A stretch of 40,182 bases of DNA from Caldifarciminota bacterium (GTDB taxonomy: Bacteria; Hydrothermota; Tepidihabitantia; B3-TA06), in NCBI GenBank assembly GCA_016934635.1, contig JAFGSK010000088.1, positions 1 to 40,182 on the forward strand, read 5' to 3'. The translations under genes and the position numbers were made by a program. Every line of letters begins with the position of its first letter. Position 1 is the first letter of the stretch. Below, piece after piece: positions 1 through 7,371 of the stretch. Under the pieces are notes generated by a model. That model was not told the origin of the DNA and made no database searches. It saw nothing but the letters and a program-made list of their open reading frames with translations.

Positions 1-53
1 CCTTGCCTTCGCTGCCATAACTAATGCGCGCAAGTGGTAATGAGCGGTTCCTG

Positions 54-2069
54 TTATTTACCGATCTCATTTTCAGAGTCCTCGCGGTATTGGACACCGT
101 AGCGAAGTTCGAAAGTCTGCGGGTCTTCGGTATCGATGTTCTTGATGGTTACCTTCAGCGCCGGGTCGGTAATGCGGTAGTCGGAGATGGTGATCTCTGC
201 CGAGCCTTTGGAGGAGATAGAATCCTGGTCACCGCCCACGGCGATCTCGATCTTGCGTCCGTCTGTATACGGCTGGTTGGAGCCGTGGATGTAAACCTCG
301 AAATCTTCCTGATATGAGGGGGTGGGATTGAACAGCATGATCTTTTCAGGCCAGATTGGATTGGCCAGAGGCGCCTGGTCGGCCAGCTCTGCCGAAGAAA
401 CGGCAAGATCTTCCTCGTATATGATGCCGGTTATCTGTTTGCGGTTCCTGCGCAGCGACACGCCCCCTGCGATCACGTAGGCGTCCTGAGGGAGAAGAAT
501 CTTGTCTGTGCCCGAACAGCGCATCACGATGCGGGAGGAAATGGCGCGCGCCGCAACCTTGACGGCGTTGCCCGGAGGTACGTCAAGCTTGAACACCCGT
601 TCGGAGACACGGATTGTTGGATGTTCCGGATTGTTGAAATCGGGGTCAGGGATCTCCGATCCTACCGGGCCGTAAGTATAACAGATCTCGTACGCAGCTG
701 GCAGAGTCGTGCCTCCGGTTGGCCCCGGAATCGTTATCTGGACTCCACCATCGACCGCGACCGCGGTGATGTAGGAAACTGAAGGTTCCCAGCACTTGAC
801 CAGGTTCGTTCCGACCACGTAGTCCGCTTCCGCCCATTTCGTGTAGTTGTCGCCGGAAATCACCGAGGTTACCTTAAGTCTGTACTTGCCGCCCTGGTTA
901 AGGTCCTTGATTATCACGAGCGGAGGAACCGGGGAGCCTCTCGCGATGACGTCCGGACAGTGAAACGGATGGGTGTCGTTCAGCGCCGAGTCGGTCTGGT
1001 AAGGAATCGCCTGTGAGCGATAGCGGTCCGCGTAAGGGCAGACGTAAAAGGTGTGCGAATCCGCGTCAGGCAGGTCGTCTTCGACCGTCACCCAGTTCGA
1101 CCCGGAATCGTTAACGAGCGAATACCAGCTCTCGTCGGACTTGACCAGGTAATATTTTTTCTCTCCGGGAGGGTCGGTGATCCAGAGATCCGCGTCCCAG
1201 GCCGAGACGCCGGACTTGGTCGGCATGGTAAAGTTGCACTTTTTTGTATCCACTCCGTCGCGCTGACCAGCGCCCCAGTCTCCGAACCAAACCTTGACGT
1301 CTGCAAGCGGCGTGCCTGATTTTCCAGCGACTCGTTCGAGCGAGAAGGCGTTTATCGCCTCGGTCGTTCGTCCCAGCTCTTCGGGCAGGATGGTCTCTAC
1401 GCCGTTCCAGGCCTCGCCGTCGCGCGTACCGGAAAGGATTATGGGCATGGGAACGACCTTGCCTTTCGGAAGGTCGGGAAGATCGTACTGCTGGCCCGCA
1501 GGAGGAGGCTCGGCTCCGGTTCCCGTGCCCTGCTCCTCCGCGACCGCCGGGATCATCGTCTGTGCGATCAGCTTGCATGAGGTAACGATCCTGGTGTCGA
1601 CCGAGATGTCCATCGAATTCACGCCGTCCTGGGTCACGGTTGCAAGCACGATGTCCGAGACGCCGGGTGCGCTCGTAGTCACGGTGATAGTAAACGAATC
1701 CTTTTTCCTGCTTTGATATTCCACTCCCGTTCGGTGAGCGTTGCGCGGGGTGTCGGTCACGGATGTCCAGGCGATTAGCACGTAATTGACGGTCTCGTCC
1801 CAGGCGACGAGGGTTTTCTCCTGGACGCTTTCTACTGTGATGCGGTGTCCGTCGACGTCGTAACACCAGCCTGCGGAAATCTCTATCGAGTGATCGGCAG
1901 CCACCTTCTCCGAGACCTCGAGCCCCGATCCCATACAGGGCAGACAGCCGAGGTCCTTGACGATCTGTAAGAGATCCGCGTCCTGGCCGTTCTGGTCGAC
2001 CTGGAAGTCGGCGGCGAATAATCTATCATCCGGAACGTTGCTGTCATTTCTGTTGAAACGCGTACTCAT
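54..2069 (-). CDS. Putative phage tail fibre / baseplate-distal protein
   Basis: A 671-residue protein at the end of the tail module, just after the two J-like baseplate proteins, where Mu-like and P2-like phages encode fibres. The N-terminal ~170 residues contain a segment around residues 15-75 (DFQVDQNGQDADLL, then an AGWCYDVDGHRI motif) of the kind seen in baseplate-attached phage proteins. Later parts are beta-rich: a fibronectin-III-like stretch near residues 420-480 and an Ig-like C-terminus. The ATG follows a clear AAAGGGAGG site. The role in host-surface contact is inferred from position and beta-rich composition; no receptor-binding motif is recognised. The gene ends 53 bases from the window edge, so further fibre or fibre-chaperone genes may lie beyond. 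Confidence 0.65.
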   Translation of the reverse strand: MSTRFNRNDSNVPDDRLFAADFQVDQNGQDADLLQIVKDLGCLPCMGSGLEVSEKVAADHSIEISAGWCYDVDGHRITVESVQEKTLVAWDETVNYVLIAWTSVTDTPRNAHRTGVEYQSRKKDSFTITVTTSAPGVSDIVLATVTQDGVNSMDISVDTRIVTSCKLIAQTMIPAVAEEQGTGTGAEPPPAGQQYDLPDLPKGKVVPMPIILSGTRDGEAWNGVETILPEELGRTTEAINAFSLERVAGKSGTPLADVKVWFGDWGAGQRDGVDTKKCNFTMPTKSGVSAWDADLWITDPPGEKKYYLVKSDESWYSLVNDSGSNWVTVEDDLPDADSHTFYVCPYADRYRSQAIPYQTDSALNDTHPFHCPDVIARGSPVPPLVIIKDLNQGGKYRLKVTSVISGDNYTKWAEADYVVGTNLVKCWEPSVSYITAVAVDGGVQITIPGPTGGTTLPAAYEICYTYGPVGSEIPDPDFNNPEHPTIRVSERVFKLDVPPGNAVKVAARAISSRIVMRCSGTDKILLPQDAYVIAGGVSLRRNRKQITGIIYEEDLAVSSAELADQAPLANPIWPEKIMLFNPTPSYQEDFEVYIHGSNQPYTDGRKIEIAVGGDQDSISSKGSAEITISDYRITDPALKVTIKNIDTEDPQTFELRYGVQYREDSENEIGK

Positions 2070-2136
2070 TTTACCTCCCTTTCGGATTTAGGTGTTATTA
2101 TCTCTAATTTTCCTGTTTTTCTTATTAAAGATGGCC

Positions 2137-2164
2137 TTGACAAAGCTTCCCTTTTTTTTAGAAT
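2137..2164 (+). promoter_or_regulatory. Promoter for the small RHH-like gene
   Basis: TTGACA at 2137-2142, a 16-bp spacer and TAGAAT at 2159-2164. It points away from the surrounding tail genes and leads to the 64-residue gene at 2220. Confidence 0.65.
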
Positions 2165-2172
2165 GTTTATGT

Positions 2173-2187
2173 ATTGTTGATAACAAT
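2173..2187. promoter_or_regulatory. Candidate operator palindrome
   Basis: A perfect inverted repeat, ATTGTT-GAT-AACAAT, just downstream of the predicted transcription start of the RHH-like gene. The position suits autorepression by a dimeric ribbon-helix-helix protein. The function is inferred. Confidence 0.4.
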
Positions 2188-2219
2188 CAGGTGATAATCT
2201 CTTAAACAGGAGAGCTACA

Positions 2220-2414
2220 ATGCCAAGAACCAAATCGGGTGAATCGAGGAACAAACTCCTGGCGATCCGCGTGACGGAAGAGCTGTGGGAGACGCTCGAC
2301 CGTGCCTGGCATTCGGTATGTGCTGGAGGCAAACGGACTACCAAGGAGGAGTTTCTCTCAGGCCTCCTTAAGTCCGGGTTGAAGACCCATGAAAGTGACC
2401 GGATGGAAGTTTGA
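2220..2414 (+). CDS. Small ribbon-helix-helix-like DNA-binding protein
   Basis: A 64-residue basic protein on the strand opposite to the tail genes. Residues ~13-30 (LLAIRVTEELWETLDRAW) fit the beta strand plus first helix of Arc/MetJ-type folds. TTKEEFLSGLLKSGL fits the second helix. It has its own promoter, a good AGGAGA ribosome site and a hairpin terminator, so it is an independent unit. The palindrome in its leader suggests autoregulation. The target is unknown; control of the neighbouring tail genes or of the prophage is possible. The fold is judged by eye from a short sequence. Confidence 0.6.
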   Translation: MPRTKSGESRNKLLAIRVTEELWETLDRAWHSVCAGGKRTTKEEFLSGLLKSGLKTHESDRMEV

Positions 2415-2449
2415 TCCCCACCGATCGTGCAGCCTCTGGAACGGCAGCC

Positions 2450-2503
2450 GGGGTAGGTCTGCACACCGTCATCGAAGGTGCTCACTCCTACCCCACCTTT
2501 TTT
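2450..2503 (+). terminator. Rho-independent-type terminator of the RHH-like gene
   Basis: GGGGTAGG (2450-2457) pairs with CCTACCCC (2487-2494), with extra pairing inside the loop, followed by a T run at 2498-2503. It overlaps the 3' end of the opposing J-like gene. Confidence 0.6.
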
Positions 2504-3117
2504 ATCAGGCTGTAGTATCCTGAACCTGAATCCGTGACGATCAATGCCCTGGTGGTCGCGAACCTTATCGCCTCGAGATCCGCTATAATATCAACCAACT
2601 CGGCATCGGTAGGCGTATCCGCAAGAACGAGGAGAAAATCCAGAAGATGCACACAGTCGCACCAGGTTACGTTGGGTGTCGAGACATCCTCCCACCAGTC
2701 CAAAGGCCAGTCCGGAGCAAGACTCCACACAGGGATTATATCAACCACCGAACCCGGTCCCATCGTATCGGTAACACGGTCGGTAATGGATTCTACGGTC
2801 AGACATGCGGTGAAATCGCGCAGTTCGTCAAGGAGCCTTGTGCGGTAATCGTCGTCCGACTCTCCCGAATTTCTATCTAGATCGAGTGTTTCGCCCCAGT
2901 TGTCAAGCGCATCACCCGAGGTTTGTGTGATGAACCGGGCGTCGTAGTAAGGGTTAAGTCCGTCGGATACGAAGCCAGGGGCCAACGGTGTATCAGGTCT
3001 GTCCGAAAGCTCGGAACATATCGTTTCTAGGAGCTTACGTAGGGGAGAGGTCTCTTTCAAGTCCCTGAATGTCTTGCGGTTCGTGAGTATTTTGAACTTA
3101 TACGTGAACCTACCCAT
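2488..3117 (-). CDS. Baseplate J/I-like tail protein (gp48 position)
   Basis: A 209-residue protein. Residues ~68-98 (GDALDNWGETLDLDRNSGES, then DDDYRTRL) match the signature of baseplate J-like proteins, in which a Gly-Leu turn is followed by an acidic ESDDxYRxRL stretch. In Mu and P2 order the gene after gpJ is gpI/gp48, so it may do the gpI job: linking the baseplate wedge to the fibre. A strong AAGGAGG site precedes the ATG. It is short for a full J protein. Its 3' end overlaps the terminator of the antisense RHH-like gene. Confidence 0.65.
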   Translation of the reverse strand: MGRFTYKFKILTNRKTFRDLKETSPLRKLLETICSELSDRPDTPLAPGFVSDGLNPYYDARFITQTSGDALDNWGETLDLDRNSGESDDDYRTRLLDELRDFTACLTVESITDRVTDTMGPGSVVDIIPVWSLAPDWPLDWWEDVSTPNVTWCDCVHLLDFLLVLADTPTDAELVDIIADLEAIRFATTRALIVTDSGSGYYSLIKKVG

Positions 3118-3171
3118 TTTTTATTCCTCCTTTTTACCTTCGGCAAAAAGATCGGAAGATCCTTAAGTATC

Positions 3172-3720
3172 TCATGTCTGTCTCACTGAAGTTACGAGAA
3201 CTTCCGCACCGACTATATTATTCTCGTCGCCTTCGAAAAATGTCTGAATGTCGGTAACCGTAAACTCGTCGTCCTCCAGAACAGGTCCTCCGTTGTAGGA
3301 AACCTTAATATCAACAGTGTTAGGGCCGCGGGCGCGCAGGGTCACCGATGCATCCGTTACCCTTTCTGAAAACTCCGAGAGCACGACCGACCGGTACCAT
3401 GCCTTCGTGCCTTTTCCCTTCTGTCGGTACATTGCTAAAACCTCTTTGCGTGCTGTCTCGGTATCCAGGTCTTCTGACCAGTCGAGTCCCCATAACTCGT
3501 AGTAGCGGCGCAGGGTGGTTCTGTCCGAGTACTGGGCCCACATGTCGAGATATAGTATCTTGAGCCTGTCCCACAGCATCGCTATCGCCGCAGCGACAAC
3601 TGTCAATATGGACCGTACAACTCCGCGGGTCCGCCAGTTGGTCAACTGGGGAGCCTCTGCGGTTAACTGACCCTTCATATCTGTGAAGATCTCCTTCTGA
3701 GTTTTGAAATGAACATTCAT
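3172..3720 (-). CDS. Short baseplate J-like protein
   Basis: A 182-residue protein. Residues ~65-150 carry J-type features: LRRYYELWGLDW, an acidic stretch with TARKEVLAMYRQKGKGT, then a segment like the J C-terminal domain. Full gpJ/gp47 proteins are about 300-360 residues, so this looks like a compact J lacking the middle insertion. It lies between the gp25/gpW-like gene and a second J-like gene, as in Mu order gp46-gp47-gp48. The ribosome site is GGGGGAATT before ATG. A likely wedge component; the exact role is inferred. Confidence 0.65.
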   Translation of the reverse strand: MNVHFKTQKEIFTDMKGQLTAEAPQLTNWRTRGVVRSILTVVAAAIAMLWDRLKILYLDMWAQYSDRTTLRRYYELWGLDWSEDLDTETARKEVLAMYRQKGKGTKAWYRSVVLSEFSERVTDASVTLRARGPNTVDIKVSYNGGPVLEDDEFTVTDIQTFFEGDENNIVGAEVLVTSVRQT

Positions 3721-3736
3721 AATTCCCCCTTACTAT

Positions 3737-3812
3737 GACGCTAAGCGTCGTTTACGTCGATTCTCAACCACTATGGAAGAGAGAATTTGAAATACATGAA
3801 CGAAGTTCATGT
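3737..3812. repeat. Two short hairpins with three-base loops
   Basis: GACGC-TAA-GCGTC at 3737-3749, and ACATGAAC-GAA-GTTCATGT at 3794-3812 (8-bp perfect stem). They lie in the 105-bp gap between the gp25-like and J-like genes. No U-run follows on the transcribed strand, so they are not standard terminators. They resemble the hairpin clusters at 4230-4347 and 17663-17741. Confidence 0.6.
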
Positions 3813-3825
3813 TATCCTCCTGGGT

Positions 3826-4215
3826 TCATGTTTTCTTTATCTCAAGTGTTAATTCCTTCGGCCTTATACGCGATTTCGGTAGTACCCCGCAGGTAAACCC
3901 CTCTTCCGTCAGCCTGATGTTGTAGCGTCCGCGAACCAGGCGATCCTCCCGTTCCAGAGGTTCTCGTATCGCGTTGTAAAGGTCTGCAACCACGATCCCG
4001 GAAAACGGCATGTTTACGAACTCAGGTAACCGTGTACCAACGGTATAGGCCAGGGCCCAGTCATAGTACTGGGTCCAGAGTTCGTTCAAGAGGTCCTGCT
4101 TCAGACAATCCTCACCGGAAAGCAGGGCAAAATCACCGTCCGAGATCGCTACGTCCAGGATCTCGCCCGTTTCGTAATCTAACTCAAGCTTGATGTCTCT
4201 TCCTAAATCTTTCAT
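3826..4215 (-). CDS. Baseplate wedge protein, gp25/gpW-like
   Basis: A 129-residue protein from the ATG at 4215, which follows AAAGGGAGG. A longer reading frame extends upstream, but its extra 34 residues are low-complexity translation of the hairpin repeats, so it is rejected. The sequence has the typical plan: an opening DLGRDIKLE, an LLSGEDCLKQDLLNELW helix near residues 34-50, and a C-terminal beta segment. T4 gp25, P2 gpW and Mu gp46 build the baseplate wedge. Position before the J-like genes supports the call. Confidence 0.75.
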   Translation of the reverse strand: MKDLGRDIKLELDYETGEILDVAISDGDFALLSGEDCLKQDLLNELWTQYYDWALAYTVGTRLPEFVNMPFSGIVVADLYNAIREPLEREDRLVRGRYNIRLTEEGFTCGVLPKSRIRPKELTLEIKKT

Positions 4216-4229
4216 TTTATCCTCCCTTT

Positions 4230-4347
4230 GACCTACAGGGTCACGCTTGCGGCCCGGAGGGTCACGTTTACGAACCGGAGGTTTACAAGGTCGGAAACCC
4301 TCACACTTCGGCACCAAAGGTGCCGTCCCCTCTCCCGAAGGGAGAGG
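4230..4347. repeat. Cluster of five short hairpins
   Basis: Successive stems with three-base loops: GACCT-ACA-GGGTC (4230-4242), GGCCC-GGA-GGGTC (4251-4263), AACC-GGA-GGTT (4273-4283), CGGCACC-AAA-GGTGCCG (4309-4325) and CCTCTCCC-GAA-GGGAGAGG (4329-4347). They fill most of the 184-bp gap between the spike and gp25-like genes. The short linkers resemble each other (CACGCTTGC, CACGTTTAC), suggesting a repeated unit whose arms changed. No gene is supported here. Confidence 0.7.
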
Positions 4348-4399
4348 AAATCATTTTGACTTTTACATTTTGACTTATGCATTGAATCCACCCTTTCTC

Positions 4400-5041
4400 C
4401 TAGTCGGTAAAGGTTACCTTTGACAGAATTCCAGGAAGTGCAGGGTTCTGCATCGGCGGCGAGGTCACGAATCCTGCAGGTGTCGCTACAGGGGAAAGTA
4501 TATGCGTATGGGTCGAAAGCCATGTCACCAATATGTCGCCCATTACAACCGGGTGAGGCGCTATCTGTCCGAGTTTTATGAGCGGGCACTTGACGTGCTT
4601 AGACAGGGTTATCTCCTCGGTCACACTCTTCCCGACTTTTACGTTCACCTGTCCGTTGGTTTGCACGAGGATGTCGTCGTTTTTTGCAATCTCTATCCAC
4701 AGGTTCTCGCCTTTCTTGAGTATCATCCTGTCCCACTCCTTGCATGCGAGCATGGTGGGCCTCCCGTCGATCCATGAAACGATAACCTCGGTATCCACCT
4801 TAGGCACGAAGATAACCCCCAGGTCGTCCGGAGCGTTAAGAACCCGCATGGGCATCGGAACATACTGGAGAACAGCCTCGGATTCCTTCTCAGGCTTTAC
4901 GTCGCACCAGAATGCGTGCACCCTCTTGGGGATTGACCAGCCTGTCGGGGTTGTTTCCTGACATCGTATTACGGTGCCGATGATGGCATCGTTAAGGCCC
5001 TTATCTGATAGTTCCCTGAAGAGTTTTCGTATTTCACTCAT
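4400..5041 (-). CDS. Baseplate spike / assembly protein, gpV or Mu gp45-like
   Basis: A 213-residue protein between the hub and the gp25-like protein, the position of gpV/gp45. Residues ~17-110 look like an OB-fold: IIGTVIRCQETTP, then VPKVDTEVIVSWIDG and RPTMLACKEW, as in gp5/VgrG-like spikes. A beta-repeat-like region with KKGENLWIEIAKNDDILVQT follows, and the tail has THTHILSPVATPAG, the His-rich C-terminal motif common in these proteins. It would form the membrane-puncturing tip. The ribosome site GAGG lies 5 nt before the ATG. Confidence 0.75.
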   Translation of the reverse strand: MSEIRKLFRELSDKGLNDAIIGTVIRCQETTPTGWSIPKRVHAFWCDVKPEKESEAVLQYVPMPMRVLNAPDDLGVIFVPKVDTEVIVSWIDGRPTMLACKEWDRMILKKGENLWIEIAKNDDILVQTNGQVNVKVGKSVTEEITLSKHVKCPLIKLGQIAPHPVVMGDILVTWLSTHTHILSPVATPAGFVTSPPMQNPALPGILSKVTFTD

Positions 5042-5052
5042 TGCAACCTCAC

Positions 5053-6186
5053 TTACAGTTCCCCAGGTGGAGTTCGAAAGTCAACACTCATCCTGAAACC
5101 GGATTCTATACTGTAGTCGAAGACAACTCCCTTTACGTTGAATTTACCACTGTGTCGGGATGGAGGCAAATCTTTATGCCACTCTAATCGTATCGGATGC
5201 CAAGGTAGGAGTTTTGGATTGCCGAAGGTTGTGAATGTACCTGTGGTCATGACTGAATTCAAAAGATACAGCATCTCCTGAGCGCAGCGTTCCGCGTAAT
5301 CCTCATTCAACGAAGTGGTTTCGGAGAAGCAGTAGTTTACGACCAAAGTTTCTGTCTGATTCCCGGTTCCTGTCTCCTCCGTGGTTTCTGTTTCCTCTGT
5401 AGTTTCTGTCTCTTCCGCGCTTTTCTTCACCGTAGCCTCTTTCCGTATGCTTGTGGCTCTTTGAACCCTGTCCTGAAGATAACAGGTTACCGAAGAGTAT
5501 GGATTTACGTTCTTACAATCGAGGCTCGGAACAGAAATAACGTTCCCCCAGGAGCTCGGCCAGTCGGCTTTACGATTGCCTACCTGAAAAACAAGGGTGT
5601 CACTGTTTTTAGTAAGGTAACCACGATCGTAAGGCCAGGCAGGTCCGAAGTACATTTCGTTGGTGCCGGGTATACAGAAGTAAATCCATTGGGTTAGGTC
5701 TCTTAGTTTTTCAAGCCTCTTCAGGATTGACTCATTTTTGTTGAAAGATACTGAGTGTTGCTTGATGCCTGGACCGTCTATAGGTATGATAGGACTCAGC
5801 TTAGGCTTTACCTTATTTATAAGGTCTCTTGCGATATCGCTGTAATAGATTGGATCATCGTCAGTCGAATAGGTATCAATATCTACATACTCCTTAGCCA
5901 GCATAATACCGTCTTCAGCGGTTATCGCTAAGGGGAGTTTCTCCGATATGTTCGTAATCCATCCCTTGAATACCTGACCGAGTTCAGCCTCTTCATCGGA
6001 GAAACCCAGGCTTACGTCCACTTCAGTACCAATCGTGAACTTTTCCAGGTCAGAAGTCTTTGTCGTTGGTATGATTACTGTTGCAGCAGAGGGTGTAGAA
6101 CCATCTGTAAGGGAAACCGTGATGCTGGTGATTGCCCTTACGAGGTATGAACCGACCTTTACCTTGAAGGTTGGAGTAAGAACCAT
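5053..6186 (-). CDS. Baseplate hub protein, gpD / Mu gp44-like
   Basis: A 377-residue protein from the ATG at 6186, preceded by GGAGGTAGGG. An upstream start adding ten residues would overlap the previous gene and lacks this site. The opening TPTFKVKVGSYLVRAITSITV and the segment IGTEVDVSLGFSDEEAELGQVFKGWITNI resemble the first beta domain of gp27/gpD hubs. A QWIYFCIPGTNEMYF segment and a C-terminal beta domain follow. The hub seats the spike and tail tube. A repetitive Glu/Thr linker (EETETTEETETTEE, residues ~255-275) is unusual and probably a flexible insertion. Confidence 0.75.
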   Translation of the reverse strand: MVLTPTFKVKVGSYLVRAITSITVSLTDGSTPSAATVIIPTTKTSDLEKFTIGTEVDVSLGFSDEEAELGQVFKGWITNISEKLPLAITAEDGIMLAKEYVDIDTYSTDDDPIYYSDIARDLINKVKPKLSPIIPIDGPGIKQHSVSFNKNESILKRLEKLRDLTQWIYFCIPGTNEMYFGPAWPYDRGYLTKNSDTLVFQVGNRKADWPSSWGNVISVPSLDCKNVNPYSSVTCYLQDRVQRATSIRKEATVKKSAEETETTEETETTEETGTGNQTETLVVNYCFSETTSLNEDYAERCAQEMLYLLNSVMTTGTFTTFGNPKLLPWHPIRLEWHKDLPPSRHSGKFNVKGVVFDYSIESGFRMSVDFRTPPGEL

Positions 6187-6188
6187 CC

Positions 6189-6629
6189 CTACCTCCGGTA
6201 GAAGATGTGGCGCCAACGCTCGGCTCGACGCATGGCAGGTTTTTGAGCCCTTGCAGGGAAACCTATCTCGTCTCCGGATGTGATCGCGTGGTCTGCTTCC
6301 CAGTTGTTGTACTCGTACAAGTCAAAGCACATGGTTGGGTCTGTATAGCGCTCTCTTACCAAAAGAATCAAGGGATCATAGGCAGGATCGAGTGCAACCT
6401 GAGAAATAAATGCAGGAACCCGGGCTCGTTCCTCCTCGACTTCAAGGAAGGGTAAGAATAATTTAAGCCCTGGCCACACGTATTCCGGATCGTCGCCGAA
6501 CGCCTCAATGTTGGCGTGGTATATGATCCGCCATAAAGATGCATCACCGTAGTAAAGCTCTGCCAGAAGCCATATGTCCTCGCCTTCACTCATAGTGTGA
6601 TAGAATCCTCGATCTGTAATCACATCCAT
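6189..6629 (-). CDS. LysM-like tail protein, gpX-like
   Basis: A 146-residue protein with a LysM-like module near residues 12-60: EGEDIWLLAELYYGDASLWR, then IIYHAN, PGLKLFLP. A second degenerate copy may lie at ~88-126 (LILLVRERYTDPTMCF, then SGDEIGFPA). Small LysM proteins (P2 gpX type) sit beside the hub in contractile tails and connect tube to baseplate. The stop is 2 bp before the hub start, so the two are translationally linked. Confidence 0.7.
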   Translation of the reverse strand: MDVITDRGFYHTMSEGEDIWLLAELYYGDASLWRIIYHANIEAFGDDPEYVWPGLKLFLPFLEVEEERARVPAFISQVALDPAYDPLILLVRERYTDPTMCFDLYEYNNWEADHAITSGDEIGFPARAQKPAMRRAERWRHIFYRR

Positions 6630-6631
6630 CT

Positions 6632-7363
6632 TTATCCTCCCTGTTTCTTCATTTCGTCGTATTTAGCCTCATCGATAAAGAGCTCCTCCACGGTTTCATC
6701 ACCCTCGATGTCCATCTCGGCCACGCAGGACATTGAAACCTGGTAGCGCCGGTTCTCAATAGGATTGATTGAAAAGTTCTGGAAGACCACCCTCTGTATC
6801 CCCAGGGCGTTTAGAAGCGAAGGCTTTGGGTCAAACAACGGCGCTTGTCCACTGAGGACCTGGGACGCCCTCGAAGCTGCGCCGATGACGGCGGTCGCCG
6901 TGTCCATCCCTCCTTGAGTTAGCTTTTCGAGATTGAATCCTACGCCTTCGGTGATCTTAACAGGACCTCTATGGTCTTTGATGAGTGACGCTACTGCCGC
7001 AACAAGAATGTGAGCGGGTATGTAAAACATCGGGATGGTTACCCCGCCCAACGAGATGCTGTAGTCGCCTGCCTCGAACGAGATCTGAAGGTCGTATCCT
7101 GAAAACCCCATGTCTTCCTTGACCGAATCTATTAGTCCGTCAACCTCCGTGACTATTATCTTCGAGCTTCCGCTCACCGTGATATGACACGGAAACGGGA
7201 TCGGAATCTTCATCTCGGCATCATCCATGGACTCCAGGAGAAGGTAAGTTGTTATCGTATAAAGGGTTCCTGAACGGTGCGTGTTAAAGAACGTCTCGCC
7301 GGCGATTTGCCCGGCAAGATTCATCCCCGCAGCGTTCAGAAGTTCTTCGAGTCCGCTTGACAT
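6632..7363 (-). CDS. Baseplate/tail protein at the gp43 position
   Basis: A 243-residue protein of no firmly recognised family. It occupies the slot between tape measure and hub where Mu has gp43 (DNA circularisation N-terminal family), and the next gene starts 2 bp after it ends. Residues ~52-130 are beta-rich (MKIPIPFPCHITVSGSSKII), and residues ~205-232 (IENRRYQVSMSCVAEMDIEG) form a beta segment typical of tail structural proteins. DUF6046-type phage proteins are a possible match, not verified. Confidence 0.45.
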   Translation of the reverse strand: MSSGLEELLNAAGMNLAGQIAGETFFNTHRSGTLYTITTYLLLESMDDAEMKIPIPFPCHITVSGSSKIIVTEVDGLIDSVKEDMGFSGYDLQISFEAGDYSISLGGVTIPMFYIPAHILVAAVASLIKDHRGPVKITEGVGFNLEKLTQGGMDTATAVIGAASRASQVLSGQAPLFDPKPSLLNALGIQRVVFQNFSINPIENRRYQVSMSCVAEMDIEGDETVEELFIDEAKYDEMKKQGG

Positions 7364-7371
7364 TCTACCTC

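Noticed and set aside
2066..2485. 139-residue minus-strand open frame
   Set aside because: Overlaps the RHH-like gene and its promoter on the other strand; no ribosome site and no family.
4230..4347. CRISPR-like array
   Set aside because: Hairpins are uneven in length, lack regular spacers, and no cas gene is nearby.
4233..4589. 118-residue minus-strand frame over the hairpin cluster
   Set aside because: Runs through repeat hairpins and overlaps the spike gene in another frame.
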